64,000 nucleotides of DNA from Myoxocephalus aenaeus (taxonomy: Eukaryota; Chordata; Actinopteri; Perciformes; Cottidae): contig JBAMJR010000070.1 of assembly GCA_038501785.1 (NCBI GenBank), forward strand, positions 4,890,001 to 4,954,000, read 5' to 3'. This document shows, piece after piece, positions 1-12,519 of this stretch. How positions within the stretch are numbered: the stretch's first letter is position 1; the number at the start of each line of letters is the position of its first letter. The translations under genes were made by a program, and so were the position numbers. The notes under the pieces are model-generated. The model made no database searches. It was not told the DNA's origin and saw nothing but the letters and a program-made list of their open reading frames with translations.

Positions 1-71
1 ATCTGCATATGTACTGTATGTGCATGTGTATGTATATATGTACTGTATGTGCATATGTATGTATATATGTA
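1..71. repeat. TATG/TGCA-rich tandem repeat
   Basis: A unit of about 30 bp, containing ATGTACTGTATGTGCATATG and then GTATGTATAT, is present a little over twice and runs in from the left edge. It is low-complexity DNA with no coding potential. Confidence 0.7.
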
Positions 72-72
72 C

Positions 73-140
73 CAGTGTTTCCCCCACCGTTAGAATAGGG
101 GGGCGGGGCGCCCCCCTGAAAAAAAACTCCGCCCCCCTGT
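73..140 (+). mobile_element. Candidate 5' end of a hAT-like element
   Basis: The sequence from 73 starts CAGTGTTTCCCCCACC and is followed by GGGGCGGGGCGCCCCCC. The CAGTGTTTCCC start is a terminal-inverted-repeat signature I associate with hAT (Charlie-type) transposons in fish. I cannot see a matching inverted end or an 8-bp duplication, so the extent is unknown and the family call rests on the terminal motif only. Confidence 0.35.
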
Positions 141-1153
141 AATTTTCTCGACAGCACCAGATCACAAGTCGTCATTTAAGTTTCTCTTTCCTATAGAACA
201 GGTCTACACCTTGTTCTGTTATTAAACAAACTAAACGGACGTATTTTATTGATCTTATCCACACACAGCTTGTCATTTCGGTCTCTACATGGTCGCGTTA
301 ACACTTCTCCTCTGCTCTGCGTCGCGCACAGCGGAGTTCCGCCCTGATGCGCACAGACACGACAGGTGAGCGCTGAGCACACAGCAGCAGACAGAGAGCG
401 TCAAAAAATATGTCGCGTGAAAAGCAGACCTATATTATGCGTTTTAAACGCTCCCAGGGTGAAGATGGCAACAGCAGCTCTCATGTGAGGAGCACCGGAG
501 CAGCTCTCTGAACCCGGAGCAGCTCTCCTGCTCAGGTGAAAGAGACAAAGTGCTCGTGTCTACCAACAATGAGCTGCTGGCTTCACATATTACAAAAGTA
601 CAAAGTACACGGACATAAAACTAAGTCATTAGTAAATACATGGAGAAAAGCCTGTACTTTCGGGTAAATGTTTACGTTATGCCGTTAACAGGTTAGCTTG
701 CGCATGCGCATAGCGACTCGCCGACTTTTGTCTCTTTGCCAGAAGTCTCCGTGACGTCCTTTCTGCTGCTGCGTCTCAAAACAGAAAACAGATCTCAGAT
801 CAACGTTGAACATGAATTGTATCAAATCTATAACCCCGTTTATAAAGATGTGTAGAGGCTCACTGCTCCACTAATACTGATGTAACCTGATGCTCACATA
901 TCTGCACTCATTCTGTTTTGTTTGGCAACAAAAAAAAATAGCTTATTGTTTTCCACAATGAGCTATATAGTAGTAACTAAATATTAGTTATTTTTTTGCA
1001 CAGATATAACTTTATTTTCATTGTTCTAAGTGATTGCAATTTAAAAATAAAAAAAAGTCCGATGGAGCAATCTGATTTACTTGAAAGTGGTTGCAATTTT
1101 CTTTATTCTATTATTTATAAAAGCACAGATGGAGTCACAAAATGAAGTTATTT

Positions 1154-1177
1154 ACAGAAAAAGTTTGAGAACCACTA
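1154..1177 (-). mobile_element. Candidate hAT-like 3' end
   Basis: The sequence AAAAAGTTTGAGAACCACTAC reads on the minus strand as GTAGTGGTTCTCAAACTTTT. That resembles the CAGTGGTTCTCAAAC termini of hAT elements. A similar motif, TTTGAGAACCACTGG, occurs near 36076-36090. No partner end is identified, so this is a fragment at best. Confidence 0.3.
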
Positions 1178-1185
1178 CTTTAAGT

Positions 1186-1202
1186 GTTTGTGTATATATG
1201 TA

Positions 1203-1247
<45 letters not shown>

Positions 1248-1345
1248 GTATGTATATATATGTATATATATGTGCATGCATGTATGTGTATACTTGTATA
1301 CATATGCACATACACATACGTATATACGTATGTGTGTATATATAA
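1186..1345. repeat. TG/TA microsatellite tract
   Basis: About 160 bp of mixed (TG)n, (TA)n and TATG units. Open reading frames through it on both strands consist of Tyr, Ile, Cys, Val and Met strings and are artefacts of the repeat. Confidence 0.9.
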
Positions 1346-3654
1346 CGTTTTTCATCCCTGGATGCTGAAGCTCCACACCGCTCCTGCGTGTGTTTTTTTG
1401 TGAGGTGCTCTGTTTAGAATAACCTCTGCAGTCTCGTTTCCTGGAGAGCTTCACAGCGGAGGCCCCAGCGGCGGGCACCCTGGTCAGGGTGGAGCCCCGG
1501 GGTCGTGGGAAGGGGGAGGGGGGGGGGGGGGACCTCCACACTGCGCTGCACCAGCAGTCATTAGCCGCCTCCGAGCCGCGGCCTTATTACCACACGCGTG
1601 TCTGAGGAGTCTTCCTCTGGGTGGTCCCCCGCCACCGGGCCAACGCCTGTTACACTGTGCCAGAGCGTCCTGACCTTTTGTGCTTGAGATGATGTAATCT
1701 CAACGAAAAAAAACATCTTGCCATTCATTATTTATTTAATTATGAATTCCATAATTGATGAAAGCCCCCAGGAGGTTTACACTGAAACATTATGTCCAAA
1801 ACTGTTGCTGAGAATTAACAAGGTGCCAATACCCCCCCCCCACCCCACACCCCCATCCTCCTCCTCCTCCTCTCGCCCGCCAAAGAACGGAGGTGAAAGA
1901 GGATCCGTCCTAATGAGTTACGAGTGGATGGCGATGGCAGCTCGCCATGGCGTGGGTAATTGTGCGTACAGCCGACTTTTGGCATCCGCGCGTGCATCAT
2001 CCGCCGCGCTCCCGTTCAAGGACTCGTCTTCGTGCCTTTTTTTTTTTTTTGCGTTTCGACGCGATCCGCGCCAGCGCATCATCGACCCCGAGCTCTCCGG
2101 AATAATTTTCCAGAGCGTCATTTACGTCGAGCCCGCATCCCAAAATGTAGTCTTTGGTTTATTGGGGGAGATACATGAGGCTTTTTTTTATTTTTATTTT
2201 TTTGGGGCCCTCGAGTGACCTTGCCTCTGATTTCTGCTTTCTGTCTGGACTCAGCTGAAAGTGATGCTTTGAAGGCGTTTCAAAAGTGTTTTATTTTTTC
2301 CCATTACTGCTGTTGATTTTTTTTATTCCCCCCTCCCTCCTCTCTTCACTTCGTTTGAAGCCTCGCTGCTGGCCATTCCCCCTGAAGGATAGCAAGTGCC
2401 TGTGAGTGCTGAACTCGTCAGATGCCGTTAGTTGTGATGTCTGACATTTAAACGCCTTTCGTTAATTAACAGAGGGAGGGGAAAAAAAAAAAAAGAGGCA
2501 GAAATTAAATGTGTTTTTTTTTCTTCTTTTCTTGCTGGACATATTGGAAGATGGAACCATGACATTACCGGCAGCTCTCCAATTAAAATACTGAGTTTAA
2601 AGCTGCATCTCAGCTCCGTGCGGTGGCTTGACATGGGAGACTCTGTGAAAAGCTGTTTACTCGTCATTTTCTTCACGAAAACGCGGAGAAAGAAGAAGAT
2701 GCTTTAGAGAAAGAAGAAGAAAGTGGTTATCTTCCCCCACGGAGAGCCTTGAATGTAGCTCTCTTTATTCTTATATATATATATTATTATTTTTAGGGCA
2801 CTTCATGTACAGCTAAACGGAGCGCGCCGCTGAGAGTAAATCCAGTTCCTTTGCGAGTGTCCACATGAAATGATGTTTTATGTCTTTGGTCAAGCTTTCA
2901 GTTGTTCCACGCAGAGACCAATTAGATGCTTCTAGCAGTTTAATTAATGCACCCCGTAAGGATATCTCTTGATTCAACAAACATGCATGCACATATTCTC
3001 TCAGCATATCATTTCTTTTGGCTAATGAGCACAGACATGAGCAAGCGCAGCATTCAAAGCGAGCGGCATGTTTTTTTTTTTCTTTTCTTTTTTTTTTTGC
3101 CAGAACCCGTCTACCTCTTAACTCACCGAGCCGTGAAGCTAATGTTAAAGACGTGACCTAGAGGGATTTTTCACAACCCCAAAAAGATTCTTTCAAGACT
3201 CATCATCGTCACCGGGCCCCCGGGAGTCTGCGATGCAGCCGGCTTTAGACCGAACCCGGCTTGCAGTACGACTGAGTCACCAGAGATATTAATTGACCGT
3301 TTGAATCACCGGAGTTCGAGCGAGAGGCAGGAGGGGGGTGGGGGGGGGGGGATGTTTGACTTAAAACTTAATGACTAAGAGGTTCCATCTGCTGCACATC
3401 AGCCAAGTTTGTTTTTCGGCGGAGTAAAAACACGCACTCTAAACAGGCCCTCCAGCGCCGTGTACTGTAGTAAAGGCTCAGCTCATTGAAGGAATTCATG
3501 CGCGCACGACTTCATTGAGGAAGTAGAGCTTTTTTTTATTCAAGGATCCCTGAAGTGGTCACGCTGGTTTTTGCGTGACCACATTTGTTTCTTCTCTGTT
3601 TTTGTTTGTCATAGATTAATATGTGTGATATACTTGCAAAAAATATATAAACGA

Positions 3655-4012
3655 CACCTTTCGGGTACGGTCATGGAAAACCTGGAAAAGTCATGGAATT
3701 TTAAAATGGTTATTTCCAGGCCTGGAAAAGTCCTTGAAAAAAATAAAATCCCCAAAAGTTTTGGAAAAGTCATGGAAATGTGTTATATTCATGTGTTCAT
3801 GTCGTTCATTTACGCTGAGTTTGAAATTATGAATGTGCTTTTAAAAGAAAGACGCTCAGAATATAAGCAGGCATACGCTCTCATTCTCATTGTTAGTTTA
3901 AATACTAAATGTTCTCACTTTTTCCTGTATACACCCAGATTTCACAAAATGTTTGGTCATGGAAATTTGGTTTAAAGTCATGGAAAAGTCTAAATGTGTA
4001 TGAACCCTGTGT
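3655..4012. repeat. Interspersed repeat, GTCATGGAAAA family
   Basis: The motif AAAGTCATGGAA and variants (CCTGGAAAAGTC, GGTCATGGAAA) recur several times, and the stretch ends TGTATGAACCCTGT. I recognise this combination as a dispersed fish repeat, probably a short non-autonomous DNA transposon. Complete inverted ends could not be defined, so the boundaries are approximate. Confidence 0.5.
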
Positions 4013-4316
4013 TCTATATTTACAGATTTAACTCGTCTGCATTCATATGCACTATTCCAAATAGTGTATTATATATATATAACAAATAATGCATAACAAA
4101 ACTAGACTATTATCTCTTCTCTCAGCTGCCTCAACAATTGTGATCTAGAACTGCAAAAGTATGCAGATGATGCTGTTGTTCAAAAACAGCTGATTTGTAA
4201 AGACTCACTCGCTTGATCAGAGTCTAAATGTTCGTAGGAACGTCTTTTTATTTTATTTATTAAACCACGGTACAACCTCCAAACACGGAGGTTCTAATTA
4301 AAGATCACCAGACACC

Positions 4317-4352
4317 TGTTGTTTACCTGTTTACCTGTTTACCTGTTTACCT
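4317..4352. repeat. TTACCTGT x4 tandem repeat
   Basis: An 8-bp unit, TTACCTGT, is repeated four times with almost no divergence. No function is apparent. Confidence 0.8.
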
Positions 4353-5129
4353 GTGTCCCTCAGGCATTCGGGATGGAGGATAAAAAAGTACTAAAAGTAA
4401 ATTTGCATCGTCGGAATAGTTGTGAATATCTTCACGTCGGTGACTTGAAAGAGATCTCTGGGAAAGAACAATATATATATTTTATTTTTCATGAATTGAT
4501 TACCTTATTCAAGATTGTTTGATTGATTTTCATTAAAAACAATGTTTGGTAAATCACTATTGATTTGGCAACATCGTCCCATACCTAGCAGGCAGCCTTT
4601 AATTTGAATTTTACCTCCTGCAATTGGGTCAGGTCATGTTCTCACTGCAATGGCGCTGCTCCAGGCTTGTGAAGGCGCCCTGAAAAAAAAAAAGGTTAAA
4701 CCCATAATTCACAAATTGGCAAATATTAGAAACTGTGCAACCAATATATTTCCCAGATGCCCCGGTCCTTTGAGACCTCTTGAGTCCTCGTACAATTCTT
4801 CAAAACTCTGGACAAAACAAAATAATCTTCAAATCGCTGCAGGGTTCTGGACAAATACAATTTTCTGACCTTTTTGAGAATTTTTGATTTTTTTTTTCTT
4901 CTGTTTTTGCCTGGTTTATGCATTTTAAATGGGTTGGCCCCTCTTCCAGTAGGACGACTTTGTGTATAATCGCTCAGTAAGTTCTATTATACCCTCAAGG
5001 TATAACATCCTCTGTATGAGTTTGGGCAATCTGCCACAAAAGAACTCTGTATTCATTGACCTTGAATTCCATTTTATGTTCTTCATGACTTGCTTTTTAT
5101 CTGAAGAAGACATTTTGACTAGCTAGTAA

Positions 5130-5445
5130 AATATCTGCTTAGCGGGCGCACTTTTATGTCACCAAACGGTCCATTCTCGTGAACGCAATATCTCAGGAAG
5201 GCCTTCTTCCATTATGGCACAAACGTCCACCTGGATGAACGGATGGGGATTTAAGCGGTCAAAAGGTCAAGGTCATTGTGACCTCACGTCCGGCCCCAGC
5301 CTCATTAACTCAACAGCTCAAAAGGCCTTGAAGGACTTTCTTTCCATTATGGCACCAACGTCCACCTGGACTTCAGAATGAACTGATCTCTGTGACCTCA
5401 TAACTGGAGAATCCATGTGCTAATAATGAGACAAACGTCAAAGAG
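5130..5445. repeat. Dispersed fish repeat with internal duplication
   Basis: ATTATGGCACAAACGTCCAC and ATTATGGCACCAACGTCCAC occur about 140 bp apart. Each is followed by TGGA and a TGAAC element, and GGTCAAGGTCATTGTGACCTC lies between them. I recognise this as a repeat common in introns of spiny-rayed fishes. It ends less than 70 bp before the first visible drosha exon. Confidence 0.5.
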
Positions 5446-5512
5446 GATAGAGCGACGATCGTAAACGGGTCGGTGCAGGCGGTAACCCTGCTTCGTCTGT
5501 CTCCTCGTCCAG

Positions 5513-5670
5513 GTCCAGGAGCCTCAGACGGACCGGCAGCTGATCGAGACGTCTCCCGTCCTCCAGAAGCTGACCAGCTTCGAGGACTCCATCGGGACTT
5601 TGTTCACACATGTGCGTCTTCTGGCCAGAGCCTTCACCTTGAGGACCGTGGGCTTCAACCACCTCACCCT
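5513..5670 (+). CDS. drosha: drosha exon: linker and start of RNase III domain b
   Basis: The exon starts after TCCTCGTCCAG and ends before GTGAGT. It encodes local residues 1-52 plus two bases of Leu53, including QLIETSPVLQKL and VRLLARAFTLRTVGFNHLTL. This is the helical lead-in to the second RNase III domain. A second AG six bases inside (5516-5517) is an in-frame alternative acceptor that would drop the first two codons (Val-Gln). The upstream AG is preferred because of its longer pyrimidine context. Confidence 0.95.
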
Positions 5671-8600
5671 GTGAGTACGGCCACTGTGTGTGTGTGTGTG
5701 TGTCGATAATGGAGTTACAGCCAATCAAAATGCAAAGTGAGGCACACACGGAGAGTTGGCCAGATTTAATTTGCAAAGGATGCTGCGGAAGTATCGCCGA
5801 CTTTGTTTGTTGTTCCCTTCAGAAGGCGATGAGGCATGATGCATTATAATATATAATATGATCGGAGACGCTGGGAGCTTTATCATACGCCGAGCATTTT
5901 AAATGTGAAGTCTGTTGTGAATGCGGCGGCCTCCTCCTCCTCCTACATCATCATTATATTTGCCCCCTGCCGCGTACACATCTTCTCGCAGTCACGAAGA
6001 CCGCCCGTATAATAAAAGCGATCTCTCCAATGTCACGTTCAAAGTACCTCCGTGAAAGACGGGGGCCTCTGTTGCCGGTTTTTCGCGGCTCAGTCCCTAA
6101 TCCGAGGGCTTCGCGGGAGAGGGGGGGGGGAAGAGGAAGGCCGGAGGGACTCTGGAGGTCCCCGGTATCTGTGGTCTGCTTCTACCTGGGAGGCCGTCAC
6201 CTCGGTGCCTCATGGGAAATGGGGTTTTTGATTCACCGGGTTGCCCGGGGGCAGAAAAATAAAATGAAATCTCTTTCTCATTCATTGCAGCCTCTTATTT
6301 GACAGATTTCTCTCTCTCACTGTCATGCTTCAGTCCACCTTGTTGACGCCTGGATTCTCACCCAGATTGAATTCAGACTACATGTTTACTACTGCAGTAA
6401 ACTTGTACTTTAGTTTGGCGGGGGGGGGGGGGTGTCGTTTTTCTTTTTGTTAATTGCAACGTTTCACTGTGATGCCGCGCCGACATTGGAAATGTTTTTT
6501 TTGTTCTTCCCTTCTCAACCTTGACATTTGTTCAATAGCCGGTAAAGTTAGAAACGGCTGCAAGTCGTGTCTTGAAATTGATTGGACGGCCCCGGCTTGT
6601 TTGTTACAAACATGTCATCATTGTGTAGCTACGGCGGTGGAATGCAAGTCCGAAAAAGATTGCTATTCTCATTAATACGAAAATAGTTTTCCTCCGTCTC
6701 ACTCCAATTTGAGGTGTTTGAGATTGTGAGTAAGCGACGGACGCGTAACTCCCCTCCGTGCTTTACGACGCAACACAATGGTGACACAAGCGCTCTGTAA
6801 TTGCTTGCTTGGATTTCACTGCAAGGACACCGCTTCGAGTATTCGCGCACACACACACACACATCCCCGCGTACAGCACACTGCTGTGTGTATGTTCTAA
6901 TCTAATCCATCACTTAAATGTCAAATCTCTCCCCGCTCACGGTCATTGAAGTCGATCAGAGGTCCAGAACTCCGTCTCCCGCCGAGCTTTCCTTTGAGGA
7001 CTTTCCAACTCAAGGTTGATGTTTTTATTCTGACTCTGCATCACATTCAAACCCTTTTTTACTCACCAAAGGTGAGGAATTTGAACTCAATGCATTTTAC
7101 ATCACATTTGTTACCTTTCCTGGATCCAAACGAAATAATTTGTGTATTTTCAGAGTCGTTCATTAGCTCGTTCGGCCGGGCCAAAGGCAGGTTGACCTAA
7201 ATAGAGCCGACTCGCTTGAACGCTGGAGCTGAGCAGCGGCTGACCGCCGGACCAAAAGTAGGTCACCGCGGCGTGGTCAGGGGAACGAGGTCACGTAGCG
7301 GGGGAGGGGGGGGCGAAAGGGAAAGGTCAGGCAATAAGGTAAGGCAGCAGATTGAGGAGACGGGACCCGGGGTCGGTCCGGGGAGCGACCTATAAGGAGA
7401 CGGCTTTGGAAGCCAGAAGAGTGTGTTGACCCTGTTTTTAGAGGCGCCGGAGACCGGAGGCGACCATCAGACTGCAGAGATGGAGAGCCGGGGGCCCCCA
7501 GGCGCTGAGCTTCCTATCTCCTCTCACAGCGGAAGAGCAGGGTGTTGCAAGAATTGAAAGAAGAAGAAGAAAAAAAGATCCATCACTTTTCAAGTTGGCT
7601 ATCTGTGAAATGAAAGTGTATTTTTGCTGTGCAGCTTTGAAGGTAGCTCTTTGAAACATGTATACATGTGCATACGTGTTGATATATTTTACCCATAGAC
7701 TGTATAAGAAGAGGACGTAGTCGTCCGGAGGTCACCCGTTGGATTGTGGACCGCTGTTTTGAAGCTTCTGCGATTTCGGCGTTCATCTTGGTTTATGGCC
7801 GACGCCATGTTTTTTTTTTTTTGCAGCCAATGAACAAAAGTAGAGACTCCGTATACGGCTCTTGTAGATACCTGTCAATCACCTTGTAGCCCCGCCCCTA
7901 AAGCATCCCCTGCTTTATGGTCTGTTTGACTCTAAATGAGCATAATTTACTAAATGAACATCATGCTGTATTGAAGAAGACTTGAAACTAGAGATTGAGA
8001 CATAAACTCATGTTTACAATGTTTACTGAGGGAATAAATCAAGAGAGAATTTTCTATAGACTTCTATACAATCAGAGGAGTCACCTCCTGGTGGTCAGTA
8101 GAGAGAATGCAGCTTCAACACATGAAGCATTGACTTCTATACAACCAGGAGAGAGAATGCAGCTTTAAGAGACTTGTGCATCGGCTTCACTCTGCAGAAC
8201 CGGAGGTTAGAAAGTTGAAGAAAGTCAGCGAATGCAACGTTTCTGGTTGTTGCCGTTTTGAAAAAGATTCCTTTTTTTTTTCTACGACAAATACATAAAG
8301 AAACGGTAATAATTTGAGCACGCAGGCCTTTGTTGCTGCTGTGTTATCAAACATGATTGCAGATGATCTCACATTATCTGCCAACAGTTTCAGGAGGAAA
8401 ATAGTGTTGTATGATGATGATGATGATGATGATGAATTCCCTTTGGGTTGGTGGGTCGTTTCACTTTACAGTATTTAAAGAAAGCTTTATGAAGCCTGCT
8501 CAAATGACAGTTGTGCTAAAACAATGAAAACATATGTGAAAATATTTCATCTAATGTGCTATTTGAAGAAAGATTTGACTTTAAGATTCGGGAGTCCGTT

Positions 8601-11600
8601 AAATGGCTCGTCTTTATAAATGTGCTCCCATCGGTACTCTAACTGTAAAGTCCTCTGCAGAGAAAACACTCTTTCTGTTTTCTCTTCAGTGTTGCCTTGC
8701 TCAAAGAGACTCGTTAGAATTCATTAGATTGAAGTAGCATTTTGAAGTTATATTGATCTGTCGATGCAGCCATGTGTATTTTATTTATTTGTATTTTTCC
8801 TGTTGCCTTTGCCCAAAGAACGACACTGAACGGGGCTGCAGATTACACATTTGAACCTTTACACAAGCGTGCACATATGAAACAAGAACATCCGCGTTTC
8901 CCTCAGAACCGAGAGGAGGGGGGGGAATAAAAAAAAGAAAAGAAAAGGGTCTTAAAAAGATGGAGCGCTCCCCTCTTTTCGGAGCGGGCAGCCCGTCGCC
9001 GCCTCCTCAGAGCGACTGTTAAAGGTATTTTAGATCAAAGTCAAAGGCGAATAAAGACCTCGGCGCCACACTTTACTTCAATTTCCCCCACCTTACCGGA
9101 GCATTGTGCCTCTGCTGCTGAAGTGAATGAGGGATGGCTCTTTGTGCCGCTCCACACAGCGACGCATTCCTCTTTGACCCTCCCCTCCCCTCTCCTCTCC
9201 TTTCCTTTCGTCTCTCACTGTCACTCCACCATTCCCCCTTTTCCTTCGCTCTGCCTCCTTTTCGACATGAAATGAAATCTCACATTCAATCCTCTCGATC
9301 TGTTTTCCACCCAGCGTACGCTCCCTGGCATCACCTCCCCCACCCCCCCACCACCACCCCACCACCCCCGCCTCCCAGCTCACATACAGTATGCATGGTA
9401 TGGATCTTGAGAGATGGAAAAAGAAAATCCGCAGCAGCAGACCTGTTGCCACACATGTTCAGTACTGAAGCGCAGCAGGAACAGGGAGTTCTTTCTGCCT
9501 CCCACTGGCTCCCCCCCCCCCTCCTCATCCTCATCTTCCTCGACCTCCGCCTCCCAACGCTCTCCGAGGCTCTCTGGTTGTTTTTAATGTGGGAGTCCTC
9601 GTCCGGCTACTTGTCCCCTTCCCTCCTAATGAAAGCTCACTTCTGGACCTCAGAGACGTTTCAAGTCTCAAAAACACACTTTCCTTTTTTTTTTTTGAAG
9701 AGAGTTTGAAATGATTAACCGGGGGAGTCGATCGAAAAAATACATATATAAATAGTTGACAGCTGCTGTCTCGGTCTTCGGCTCAGATCTCTGCGGCTCA
9801 TGAAAAGGCCGAGGCGCCAGAAATCGGACAGTAAACTTTGACCTTTGTTCCTCTTTGATGTCGGCCTCCTCCTCCTCCTCCTCCTCTTCTACCTCTGCAT
9901 CTTTCTCTCTCATCTTCTGACTTTCCCCTCCTGCGAGCAGCTCATATATATATAGATGGATATGTGTGCTGCTGCTGGTATATATACCTCCCTGCTTGTC
10001 AGGAGGTATATATACACTCCCGCCTGGCACAGCACCAGCCCACATCTGCAATGCTAATCTATAATTCTGTTTAATTAATGACCTGCCGCTCTGTGATGGG
10101 TAGAAAGGCAGGAAGCTGATGAACAGTATCACAGGGCTGCCATTCGCTCTTTTTCATCTTTATTTTTAAGGAATTGTTAGAATCCTGAAAGTTGTTCTGT
10201 AGCCCTCTGTGCACGCTTGCTGCTTTTATGGGCTTAGGTTTTTATTTGTATTTTTTGACAGGCACTACTCTGCAGGTGTAGCGGAGCATTTTTTTCTTTT
10301 TCATTTGAATTTCAATCAAAGCTCGGCTTTCTCCTTCTCTTTTTCTTTCTCCTTCTCCCTCTTCCTCTTCTCCTACAAGTTGTCACACAGCTGTCAGTGC
10401 AGCTGTTCCCAGAGGCCGACTTCACCGCTTCCCGCAAAAAAAGCTAAAAAAGGCTAAAAGCCTGGTAGATTTGTCGAGAGGGCGCGCTGCCTTTCATGCC
10501 ACACTGATGAGTGGCTGTATAACCACATAGTAGGGGTGAGCAGGGCGAGCTCCACGTATCACTCCCCCAATATCCCTTCCTCACCAATGTGTTTTTTTCT
10601 CCCCTCCTTGCTCCCTCTTGTCCAGGGGTCACAACCAGAGGATGGAGTTCCTGGGAGACTCCATCATGCAGCTGGTGGCCACAGAGTACCTCTTCATCCA
10701 CTTTCCCGACCACCACGAAGGACATCTAACAGTAAGAATGGCATCGCTTCAATCACACACACACACACAGGGGCGGTTTTGGGCACGGGCGACCCGGGCA
10801 GCTGCCCGGGGCTGCACTTTTTCATGACACGTGGGGGGCGGCACGACCACTTAAAAAAATATATATATATAATCATCTGGGCCGCGAAGCGGTTTTCCAT
10901 TATCTATCATATCACTGTGTGGGGAATTGGCATTGGCGCCCCCTGCAGCTGCAGGCGCCCCTGCTTGCTAAGAAGGTTCCGTCTACTAGTGACGTGTCGG
11001 TCGCGAACGAAACGGCTCTGAGAGCTCTTTGACGTGACGACGGAGCGGCTTTTCTTTTTCTCTCTCTCTCTCTCTCAAGCTGCATTTGATTGGTCAATAT
11101 GTGTGGCGTCGTCTCTGTGCCTGCGATGAGCAGAGGGGGGAGGGGCGGGAGTTACACAGTTCATGTGACGTCACGAGACTGTGCATCGTAGCAGCTTCAG
11201 TCCCCTCAGAGAGAATGTTCTCCAACAGGGCAGATCATTAAGAGAAGAAACAGGATCAGCCCTCACAGCTGAGGCACTTGGTCTTTCTCCATGTAAATCT
11301 TCACTGAAGGACAAAACTCTGGATGCTGATTTTTTTCTTTTACACATTTTAATTTATATTTTGTTGTGTGATTCTGTAAGCTTCTGTATGTTGTTTCACT
11401 TTAAATCTGTTAAGTATTAAAAAGCTAAAAGTTTAAAATAGTTAAAAGTTAGTTAAGTTCATTTGTAAATAGTTTTTTATCACTCTGTAGAGTGTATAAA
11501 TAAAAGTGTATTTATATAATAAACATTTGATATAGTGCATGTTTTTTTTTACATTATTGTTGGTAATAAATTAATTTAAGCACCAAAAAAATCTGAAGAG

Positions 11601-12481
11601 CCATTTGGGAGCCGAAAGAGCCGGCTCTTTTTAGTGAGCCGAGCCAAAAGAGCCGGTTCCCTAAAAAGAGCCGGAATTCCCATCACTACTGTCTACAGAT
11701 CATGTGTGAGAAGGGGGAAGGGGAGGGGGAGCGGGGGAATAGTTCACCTCTGGGTCTCCCAAATGGAACGGACAAGGGGGGAACAGGGGGATCCACTGTA
11801 GGCTAGAGAGCAATACTCTAATGCAATGAGTGGGCTTAAGTCAGTTATGTTGTAACTTATACTGTGTTGTGCAGAATTGTGTGCATTGATTCTATTAAGT
11901 GTGTTATTCAAATGTTCTATTGAAGGATTTGTGCAATTGAGGAATTTAAGTTTATAATAAAAAAAAAAAAAATCCCAGCGGGGAGGGGGGGGGGGGGGGG
12001 GCTCGAAGGGGGTCTCGCCCGGGGCGTAATTACATGTAGAACCGCCACTGCACACACACACACACACACACACTCTCACGTTACAGGCTCCTCTCCCATC
12101 TACATCTGCATCTTTACACCTGTGTTCTGTGTGAAGCTGCTCAAAAACCTCCGTTCTTCTTACACCTGAAATGAAGTCACAGCTGCGCTTTTGTGTTTTT
12201 GTGCGGATGATTTTTTTTTGTTCCTTCCTTCCTTCCCTCCTTCCCTCCTTCCCTCCCGTCAATCCTTGAATCTCCAGGTGCCAGCCAGGTATTCACCCCC
12301 TTCCTGTGTCACTTGTTTCCACAATATAACTCTCTCCCCCTCCTCGCCCCACACCGCGCTGCATGTTTACTGTACTCCTTCTGATGGGTATTTCCATGAG
12401 ACCAAATTGCTTGGTGGTTTTCAATAGCACGTCTTTGTCAGAGTGTCTTTTTTGCCCGAGCTGTCAGGAATTTTTTGCGCG

Positions 12482-12519
<38 letters not shown>

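Larger units (their letters stand above)
1..5512 (+). other. drosha: drosha intron / left flank, no exon seen
   Basis: The first recognisable drosha exon begins at 5513 in codon phase 0, so this stretch should be the preceding intron. None of the open frames here resembles the part of Drosha that precedes the second RNase III domain. The stretch holds TATG-rich low-complexity sequence, two possible hAT-element ends, a fish interspersed repeat at 3655-4012, an 8-bp tandem repeat near 4320 and another dispersed repeat at 5130-5445. Between these I see only unique AT-rich sequence with poly-T, poly-A and poly-G runs. Confidence 0.7.
5671..10625 (+). other. drosha: drosha intron, 5.0 kb
   Basis: I see no exon in this intron. 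It opens with a (GT)n run at 5686-5703. It then holds poly-G tracts near 6121 and 6421, a dispersed fish repeat (7693-8208), a GAT triplet run (8410-8435), a perfect 14-bp hairpin (9978-10015) and CTC triplets near 9868. An open frame of 191 codons at 9134-9709 is pyrimidine-rich low-complexity sequence with no family resemblance. Confidence 0.8.
10768..12050. mobile_element. hAT-like element inserted in a CA microsatellite
   Basis: The left end is CAGGGGCGGTTTTGGGC. The right end read inward on the other strand is CAGTGGCGGTTCTACATG, so CAGnGGCGGTT is shared as an inverted terminus. CACACACA stands immediately on both sides. That fits an 8-bp hAT target duplication but is uninformative within a CA run. 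The interior is GC-rich near both ends and encodes no intact protein. A second hAT element (10987-11688) is inserted inside it. About 580 bp remain once the inner element is removed, so this is a non-autonomous derivative. Confidence 0.7.

Noticed and set aside
9134..9709. Plus-strand open frame of 191 codons in a drosha intron
   Set aside because: Pro/Ser/Leu-rich sequence from CT-rich DNA, with no recognisable domain. It is flanked by drosha exons on the same strand with no splice logic.
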